This document shows positions 57,040 to 64,000 of a stretch of 64,000 nucleotides of DNA, piece after piece. Made by a program: the position numbers and the translations under genes. The notes below the pieces were generated by a model that searched no databases, was not told the DNA's origin, and was given only the letters and a program-made list of their open reading frames with translations. Source of the DNA: Dipylidium caninum (lineage: Eukaryota; Platyhelminthes; Cestoda; Cyclophyllidea; Dipylidiidae); contig QEYB01001208.1 in NCBI GenBank assembly GCA_017562135.1, forward strand, positions 1,054,001-1,118,000, in the 5' to 3' direction. The stretch's first letter is position 1. The number at the start of each line of letters is the position of its first letter.

Positions 57040-57134
57040 CAGCTGACACACTTGAGATCATTTGTTTAGGCCACTTTGGTCCATGCTCGCACCGCAACGT
57101 CTCCGGCGGTTATGGTCTCATTGTGGATAGCAAG
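57040..57134 (+). CDS. CASD1: Possible upstream exon of CASD1
   Basis: Acceptor CACCTTTCAG, donor GTAACC in phase 0. Encodes ADTLEIICLGHFGPC.. with no clear match. Included only because its phase chains to the next two exons. Confidence 0.25.
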
Positions 57135-60100
57135 GTAACCTTTAGGGTGTAGTGGCTGTGCCTGTGTGGTTTTTCAAAAGTTGTCTGATACAGTCTTTTT
57201 TAAGCTTTCTTATTTGGTCGGCACTTTCGGTCTGGCGGATTTACACTCAGACGAAAAATGGAGGCGGAGGTGCGTGTGGTTTTGAAGATCCCCGCATTTA
57301 CCTTCACTAGCACTGCCTGCCACGGCATAGTGGATGGAAACTGACAAGATTTGGAATGCTCCTTTCAAAGTCCTCTTTTTTACTACTTTATATATAACCT
57401 ACCATTTGCCTAGCACTCAAATCTCATTAAAAACCCTCACTTGTCCTCCACCTTCCCGGACGACATCTAAAAGACAAAGTATGAGTGCTACATCTTTTGT
57501 AGAAGAGGGAAAATTATATGCGTTGCGCCAGTTCTGCAGACATACCTTCCTCATGGGATGCATCGTTGTCAACGTGGCCATAGGTGAAAGGTATTAGCAC
57601 ACGCCTTTGCTGCGGCAATTAAACTCGCCCGTCCTTATTGACACATCCAACGTTTGTCATGCCAACCCTCTTTACACTAATCTCATCCACGTAATTATGA
57701 GGTGTTTTACAATTAGATTACACCAGAGTATACCCCTCCACACAGACCCTTCAGCCTTTCTTACTACTAACGCATATTCTCTCTTTTAAAAAGGGGTATT
57801 GGGAGCTTGGTGCAGCCCCTCTTCACATGGATGGGCTTTACCCTCATCGTCGTTGGTTGCATCATTTTGAGCGTGACTTGGACGTTTCCTACCTCGAAGG
57901 TGCATTCATGTCACCATTTTGTCTTAATTGTGAGAATGAGGCACCCCTACATTTTCCCATAATCCTTTCCTTTTTTTAATTGCCGAAGCCTGGTCCGATG
58001 AATGTTGACCTCACCAACGAGGTCAAAGGATGGATGCAAGCGGTGATCCTGGCCTACCACTACCTCGGAGGCTATTACGTAGGTTCGAGGAGACGTAGTG
58101 CCGTCCATCTAGGCAGCTTTAAGAAATCCTTTTGTCGCTTAATCGTTGAATTTCACCGGCTCAGATGTACAATAACAAGTTAATTTATGCTACCATTAAA
58201 ATCGGTAATGATGTGATAACTGGAGGCCCCCCTCCATTCTACATTCAATTCCCTTCGACAGGTCCTCCCAGTATACATTTTAATGCGGGTATTTGTATCC
58301 ACCTACATTGCCCTCTCTGGATTCGGTCATTTTCTATTCTATTGGAACAAGTTTTCCCCAAGGGTAAGACTCAACTTTAACAATATTCCGACCTGTCTAC
58401 TCCCAACGACTCTCCAATTTCTCATGAAAGTTAATTTATTTTACAGTGCGTATCGGAGTGTTCTTCGCCAAAACATCTTGCAAAAATTTACCTCGCCCTC
58501 ATCTACCGATACGCGCAAGTGCGTTTCACGATTAATCAGTTTTCTAGAGTCTCGAAAACACCCAAGCGACGTTCACGGTATGAGTTTTTGAACGAGAGTG
58601 ATTTACGAGGAGTCTACTTGAACGAGAACGCACCGCCTTAGAGAACATGGCCCAGACGCCATGTAACCCCACCCGATTAGCGTCTGTTTACCCCTGTCCT
58701 AAGTGACACACGCCAACTGTTCCCCATCTCTCTTTTTGCCATCCTATCAAATATTCCTCAGTAGCCTTCATGAAATAGCGTATTTCATGTCGATTTAACC
58801 AAGTTGATCAATCTCTCGATTTCTTCTTCCAGCTTTATCAATTGAGACCTCTGTCTGACTTTCTTTTCTAAGGTTATCTTAAGAATGAATCTCCTCACCC
58901 TCGTGTTGTGCTTGAGCCTGCTGCAAGGCTACCTTCTGCACTATTTCGTTCCACTTATTACCTACGCGTACACACTGACGGCCGTCACTATGACTTTCTG
59001 GCTGGCATTAACTCAAATATTCGTTGTGATATCGAAATCTACGAGTGAGAAACTGAGGACTGTGGCTTTTATTATCGTTCTCACAGCCTCGATCTTATTT
59101 TCGGCCATACTCAAAGTCAACAGGGCAACCTTCGATGCTTTATTCGTCTCCGGGTAAACTCGGAAAATTCCTTGACCTGCATGCCATGTTCCTTGGTTAT
59201 AAATTCCTTATGGAACCACTCTTGGCAATCTGTTTGATTACCAAAAAATTAGAAGCTACCGTGTTGGAATTTCCTCAATTCTTTGCATTTGTGCATTAAT
59301 ATGGTTTGAATGGGACATGCAGCCTGGAACCAGCGCCAGGTTAGGCCAATTTTGGCAGTATCATTTAGTAACTTAACTTAATGGCATCCACGGCTAGAAT
59401 GCATTTGACTTTTATGATCTAGACATTGTCGAATATTGCAAATAAACGCCCCTTACAAGTATGCACTTGCTGGCACCACCAGAATGTGCACAACAAGTTT
59501 GCGGCCGTGTCCTCTATAAACATTTGGCCTATTTTCCAACAATGCTATTTATTCTTCCAAACACTATCGAAAGTACCATGGTGCTATTAGCACTCTTGCC
59601 TTTATAAGACACCTACAGCTTTCGTTATTCACTCAAACCTTCGGACACTGTAAAAATTGGTTAGACAATGCAGTAGCGACCACATTTCTTCATTTTTAAA
59701 TTGAGTTTAGGAAAATACCTTCTGCACTTCTTCCTAGCCCTCTGGGATGGGTCCTGCGTTCCAATGAGGGTGAATGGCAACACGATGGTCCCTCGACCGT
59801 TATTCTACACAGTTTGGAATGCTCTGCGGATTTATATTCGCCCGGTACAAGGGGAAGGAAAAGCCTGCAGATGAAATATTGAAAGAATCTGATCACAACT
59901 GTCGTTCTAAATTGCAATCTGTTTTAACGTTTGGATTAGGCAGCACTGTCATTGGGGTATGTCCGCCCAAATATATGTTTTTGCCAACTCATATCCTTTA
60001 GCCGAGTTCTTTTTAGTATGAGCATTTTCTAGAAATGCGAAAATTCACTACTTACCGCTATAAGTAGATAAACTTCTTTAAACACAAAATGCAATATTTT

Positions 60101-61002
60101 AATCCGATCTCTACCACCTTAAGCTCATGAATCCATTATTCCTCACAGACAAGCTGTATCCTCTTCTAGGTTTACTTATTCTACTTTTCCACCACGACAA
60201 ATCACAGATCTTACGTGCAGATTCACCCATACGTTTGCTACATACCCGTAAGTTTAACCGCGCGCCATGTGAGAAATCGGCGAATTTGCAAGTAGTTTAT
60301 CGGTAATGTCAAGGCGAATGTTTAATTCCATTTCACACGTTCCTTCCCCACTTCCCAGGTTATTGCTCTTCTCGCTTTGCGCAACGCAACAGTGTTTGGC
60401 CGAACGCGAGCTAGTGTTTTCTTTTCATGGTTCGGCAAATTTGCATTAGAGGTATGCGTGGTGGTTTCTGCTGCACTCATGCTCTTAAAATCAAAGCGAA
60501 TATCTCTCCTTTCCCCTCTCTAAAGCGTGGAAAGTTCGCCAACTAGCCGATTTGCCAGCCTCATGTCTTGTCTCTTTTTAAACAAATGCCGCAGCAGTCC
60601 ATTACGGCAGCACAAATGTTGCGATGCTGCGGCTGCCTAATGGTTGCTCTTAGCTTTGCATTTGGCAATCCTCACATCCTACCAAAACGTTTGATAGTAG
60701 TACTCACGTTGCTTTTAATGCATTTTCACTGAATGAATCCGGGTTCTGTCATTGTGAGCTTTTTTTTATTCTTTTAGCTTTTTGTCTTGCAGTACCACAT
60801 ACTGCTGACAAAAAACATGAAAAAGGTGTTCTTAGTCTTCCCGGGAAAACGGATCCTCAGTGCCATTATAATTACACCGTGTTTCGTAGCGATTTCGTAC
60901 TGGACCCACACACTGACAGGGAAGATATGTGACATAATCCTGCCGAAGAGGGATTTCCTTCCTCACCATCCAGCGAAACCTTCACATTTCCCAACTAAAT
61001 AA
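57040..61002 (+). CDS. CASD1: CAS1 O-acetyltransferase (CASD1), membrane domain
   Basis: CASD1 is the Golgi sialate O-acetyltransferase: a luminal SGNH domain plus a multi-pass CAS1 (Cas1p) membrane domain. The membrane domain is encoded here in exons 57503-57583, 57794-57899, 57989-58078, 58262-58363, 58447-58518, 58873-59153, 59738-59956, 60170-60247, 60359-60451 and 60778-61002. Landmarks that match the family in order: NEVKGWMQAVILAYH, PVYILMRVFVSTY, SGFGHFLFYW, HYFVPLITYAY, RWSLDRY, GMLCGFIFA, SWFGKFALE, LQYHILLTKN. Phases agree except at exon 57794 (needs one more base) and inside exon 59738-59956, where one base is missing before RWSLDRY. Two short upstream exons (57040-57134, 57251-57269) fit by phase only. 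The SGNH domain was not recognised in the window, so the gene is truncated, diverged or unusually short. Confidence 0.87.
57251..57269 (+). CDS. CASD1: Possible 19-base microexon of CASD1
   Basis: Acceptor TTTACACTCAG, donor GTGCGT. Reads TKNGGG plus one base and chains in phase to exon 57503. Confidence 0.25.
57503..57583 (+). CDS. CASD1: CASD1 exon, first membrane helix
   Basis: Acceptor ATCTTTTGTAG. LRQFCRHTFLMGCIVVNVAI aligns with the QSFCKLGLIMAYFYMCDRA helix of the human protein. Confidence 0.55.
   Translation, partial: KRENYMRCASSADIPSSWDASLSTWP
57794..57899 (+). CDS. CASD1: CASD1 exon, membrane helix
   Basis: Encodes SLVQPLFTWMGFTLIVVGC.. to PTSK, a clear membrane helix directly before the conserved exon. 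Donor GTGCAT, phase 0. The acceptor (AAAAAG) is poor and its phase disagrees with the previous exon by one base, next to a GGGG run. Confidence 0.5.
57989..58078 (+). CDS. CASD1: CASD1 exon
   Basis: 30 codons with NEVKGWMQAVILAYHYLGG, a hallmark CAS1 motif. Donor GTAGGT. Confidence 0.88.
58262..58363 (+). CDS. CASD1: CASD1 exon
   Basis: 34 codons: LPVYILMRVFVSTYIALSGF then GHFLFYWNK. Phase 0, donor GTAAGA. Confidence 0.9.
58447..58518 (+). CDS. CASD1: CASD1 exon
   Basis: 24 codons after TTTTACAG ending IYRYAQ, which lines up with IYRVCQ in the human protein. The first 14 residues are an insertion. Donor GTGCGT. Confidence 0.7.
58873..59153 (+). CDS. CASD1: CASD1 exon
   Basis: 93 codons of membrane helices: VILRMNLLTLVLCLSLLQGY, HYFVPLITYAY, then two further helices. 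Donor GTAAAC, phase 2. Confidence 0.9.
59738..59956 (+). CDS. CASD1: CASD1 exon with frame break
   Basis: Acceptor TTCTTCCTAG. Reads PLGWVLRSNEGEWQ in the frame set by the upstream exon, then RWSLDRYSTQFGMLCGF one base out of frame. The family has EWWFRWRLDRY here, so one base (a second C at 59783) is missing. Donor GTATGT. Confidence 0.82.
60170..60247 (+). CDS. CASD1: CASD1 exon
   Basis: 26 codons, acceptor CTCTTCTAG, donor GTAAGT. Includes QIHPYVCYIP, matching the ELHPSVSVVQ region. Confidence 0.8.
60359..60451 (+). CDS. CASD1: CASD1 exon
   Basis: 31 codons: VIALLALRNATVFGRTRAS then VFFSWFGKFALE. Donor GTATGC. Confidence 0.9.
60778..61002 (+). CDS. CASD1: CASD1 terminal exon
   Basis: LFVLQYHILLTKNMKKVFLV, final membrane helix, and a short cytosolic tail to TAA at 61000-61002. 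Confidence 0.9.
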   Translation, partial: LFVLQYHILLTKNMKKVFLVFPGKRILSAIIITPCFVAISYWTHTLTGKICDIILPKRDFLPHHPAKPSHFPTK

Positions 61003-61013
61003 CTCACTGCGAG

Positions 61014-61019
61014 AATAAA
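61014..61019 (+). other. CASD1 poly(A) signal AATAAA
   Basis: Canonical hexamer 11 bases after the stop codon, giving a very short 3' untranslated region. Confidence 0.65.
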
Positions 61020-62666
61020 AATGTCATAATACGGACCACTTTCACGATTTTGTATTGTCTGTTATGCCTATAGGAAAGTATATCCTAAATTTCATTGAAG
61101 ATGAAGGAAGCTGGTAAACAAAACTATACTTTAGAGAAGCACAGCGTGCTAATCTGTGGAAGCACGCAAAAAGCATGTTGTTAGCAACTTGTTTAGACAA
61201 TTTTTAAATTAAAGGTAGTGAATACGAACTGATTAGTGTCACGAAAAATGATTACCTGCCATTGATGGAGTTTTTCCATTGTCACATACAGTTCCTGGGG
61301 CCGTTTTACGAAGTTTAGGAGTTACTGGATCGCCGAATAGAATAAGTCATCAGCACTCGGTGGATGCAGCAGAGTCTTGAGGATTGTGTTAAATTGCACT
61401 GTCTCTTCAGAGTGAAATAGAATATAGCACACTTGGACGCGCGTGGCAGGACTTGTAGACCATTTAAAATTGCAGAGTCAATGAAACCTCCAATCGCTTC
61501 GGCATAAATTGTTCGACTCAGAATCGAGATTTAGTAGCTCGAGGGACCTACAAGCAGGTGTTAATGCGAATATGGCTTAGGAAGAGAAGGAAATTCCCGC
61601 TAGAACGTACCTTACCCTTATTGTCTGCAAAAATCCCCACTAACCGTGGGCGACGACTTTAACTTGCCCACTAGGTGGCATTCTCCCTCGATCATTAAAA
61701 GTCGCCTTGCCCCTTTCGTCCAAAGTTTAAAGACAATAGTTGTTTCCGGGTACTCGTTGCGACGGAAAGAAAGAAAGGATTATAAAGAGAACCGCATGCA
61801 AATTTGGGGCCGCAATCCTAGTCGTATTTGCGCAAACCTGATGGCTCAAAATTGGCTACTCTGAAATCTACGCTCCCTTTTGTTTTCACGAAAGGTAAAA
61901 GTGTTTGCATATTCCCCACAAATTTGAGAATGTGTGGAGCGTTAAGTAACCACTTCAAATTTTTAAATCGCAGTTTTCTAATACCTAAATCTACTGTCCT
62001 TGCTGCGTTTGTTAACACTAGCATTTATTACAGCAGAATACACTTTGTGTTCCCATCATGGGCTTGTGCCGATTCTAAATTCTCGTATACAGCAAGATAA
62101 TGCAAGCTTAAAGTGCTCCTCACCACCCGCAGACGCATTAATGCGCAACAATAGGCTGACCGATGTTAACCGTTTTCCTATTTTCCCCCTATTTTCCCCC
62201 ACTCTTCCCGCTTTTGGTTCGCTAGTGAGCCACTTTCCGAGTTGTATGCGTTAGGCTTTTTCCCTGCTGTTTTCAAACGCCGTCAAATGACGGCGCATGG
62301 TGAAGGCAGCTACCGTCTTCTCACTTCTCGGCTTATATGTCTCGAGGCGAAGTGAGGGTAGGTTGCAGCATTCTGACATCCCACCGGCGTGTAGACCTTC
62401 TCATGGGAATATTTTTTAGCGGGATGCCCTTCCTCCGCCTTACCTTTCACCATTCATGGAAACATAGTCAAATTGCGAAATCGCGCCACTTTTATGGAAT
62501 AAGCCTAGTCACTCCATCTTCCTACATTGCTATAATAATGTAGCGACAAAAATTTCATTGGACTACCTCTGCAACACCATTGGCTATCATGTACTATTCT
62601 ACGCATTTCACTAGGAGTAGCGCATTTATAGTCGTAAAGAGGAAATAGGAGTGAAGTGCCAACATC
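61020..62666. other. Intergenic, no gene seen
   Basis: Short overlapping open frames only. The promoter of the ankyrin gene should be at the right end. Confidence 0.5.
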
Positions 62667-64000
62667 ATGAGCACCTACCGGCCGCGACGGGCTGTCTCAC
62701 TGGTCCACAACAGTGTTGCACCTCTGTTTACCGGTGAGAGGATGGAGCCTGACGACACGGACTCCGCATTTTACGGGCTCACTGGAACGGAAATTGCCCG
62801 GTCTGAAATGGTTAAGCTCATTGAGTCAATGCAACATGACGACTTGGATGAATTTAAGGCTTTCAGCTATAAGCAGATCCAAAACCTCGGGATTAATGTG
62901 GAGCTATACAAGTTGCCTGTAAGTGTTTTTCGTAGAAGAAGACAAAATTGCCCAATTGCTTCGCTCAGCACCCAGCCCGTGTGGCAACTTTGGTTAGGTG
63001 GTAGGGTCAAAAATGTGAACTTTTAAATTGTATTGGCGACCTAATGCCGTCGTTTCCTCAACGAACAGCCGCAAAGTTAAGTAGTGTGATAAAAACAGCT
63101 TTTAGAAAGCGTGACCACTGAATAGAGTGAGAAAGGTAAACCGGCAGCAAAAGGCATCCGCTTAAGACTGCTGTCGTGAGAGTGTAGTGTCTCCACCACT
63201 AAAAGTGAGCAAATCAGGTCCGAAGTGTCAGTTTCTCGATATCCTCCACTCCATGACTTGTTCACTCACCTCTCGGTAACTATTTCCCTTTCTTTGCTTA
63301 CGTCCCAGTGTGCGGAGTATGTGGCGACTTCATTTTGGAAAACCCTCCACCAGGCCACCTTACTGCATTTGGCCTGCATTATGTCTGCCCACACCATCAT
63401 CGACATCATTCTGGAAAAGAAGGGCAGCCGCAGGTCAACAGAGGTATGTTAACATTTGCGGAGTTGCCTATGCATTAAAAGGCTACATTGGAACAGTCCA
63501 TGTCATGGTGCCCACATATACTGAAATATCAGTGTTTGTTCACTTTTATCCTTTAAGAAGCGCGCAGAATAGATACTAAAATTTAGTCTGAGTTGCTGGT
63601 GACTTGTAACGCCACAAATGAAATCGAGAACTTATTTAATTGCAGCATTCCCTGTTCCTTCCGATAGGAGGAAATTTCAGCTGTGCACATCTGCGGTGCT
63701 CTGGGAGACTACGTTGCAATGCGGAAGCTCCTGAAGGCCGGCTTCAATCCAACCACGCAGGACAAAGCAAGTTCTGTGGTTTGGCATTGAGCGATTTTCG
63801 ACTGCTGTGGATTCAGAGAGGACCGTAGTGATAATAGGGCAAGAAACACTGCGAACTACGTCGAAAGTGTTAATACTGTGACTATGGTTTGGATACCTTT
63901 TTATTTCTCCAAATTCCAAAGAGAGTAGGTCAGTGCACACCCCACACCGCCGTTTATTTCTCCTAAAAGCTACATCTAAATTGACAGGGTCGAAAAATGT
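62667..64000 (+). CDS. Ankyrin-repeat protein, 5' part (cut by window end)
   Basis: Exon 1 62667-62918 begins MSTYRPRRAVSLVHNSVAPL and ends at GTAAGT in phase 0. Exon 2 63309-63443 (TGTCCCAG acceptor class, GTATGT donor) encodes HQATLLHLACIMSAHTIIDI, an ankyrin helix pair. Exon 3 starts at 63668 and encodes EEISAVHICGALGDYVAMRK then LLKAGFNPTTQDK, a further ankyrin unit. Its donor is unclear (GTTCTG near 63773). Ankyrin repeats mediate protein binding; the subfamily cannot be fixed from these exons. The gene continues beyond the window. Confidence 0.7.

Noticed and set aside
1..64000. CRISPR array, operon or prokaryotic defence system
   Set aside because: No direct-repeat array, no ribosome-binding-site-led gene clusters; all real genes are intron-split animal genes.

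Overview
This is a nuclear genomic window from an animal, about 40% G+C by eye. Coding sequence is broken into many short exons with GT..AG introns, and the genes recognised are metazoan (GRK2/3 kinase, CASD1, FBXO16). A large secreted multi-Kunitz gene, compact terminal exons and a decayed mariner transposon suggest a parasitic flatworm, perhaps a tapeworm. The species is inference. Nothing prokaryotic or viral was seen.

Layout. (1) 2330-17696, minus strand: one gene encodes a secreted protein of about 1.29 kb residues with 14 Kunitz-type domains, almost every domain on its own phase-1/phase-1 exon. (2) 20574-21724, plus: a small two-exon gene for a glycine-rich membrane peptide (tentative). 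(3) 23403-48317, plus: a 13-exon G-protein-coupled-receptor kinase of the GRK2/3 (beta-ARK) subfamily, about 835 residues, with a 7.1 kb first intron. Two or three orphan exon-like pieces lie inside its introns. (4) 49911-50540, plus: a USPL1-like zinc-binding module whose catalytic part was not found. (5) 52143-53792, plus: an FBXO16-like F-box protein. (6) 54250-55180: a fossil mariner transposase. (7) 57040-61002, plus: the CAS1 membrane acyltransferase part of CASD1. (8) 62667-end, plus: the first exons of an ankyrin-repeat protein cut by the window edge.

The genes are unrelated in function (extracellular protease inhibition, receptor desensitisation, ubiquitin/SUMO biology, sialic-acid O-acetylation); no operon-like logic is expected or seen.

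Two observations stand out. First, the Kunitz gene is a textbook exon-shuffled array: symmetric 1-1 exons, strongly diverged inhibitory loops, large loop insertions, and one domain that has lost a matched pair of cysteines. Second, four otherwise well conserved genes carry single-base reading-frame breaks at or next to short homopolymers (40696, 40770, 47978, 52315, 59783, 17691). The splice phases on either side still agree, so these look like consensus errors in the assembly, not pseudogenes. Anyone predicting proteins here should expect truncated models.
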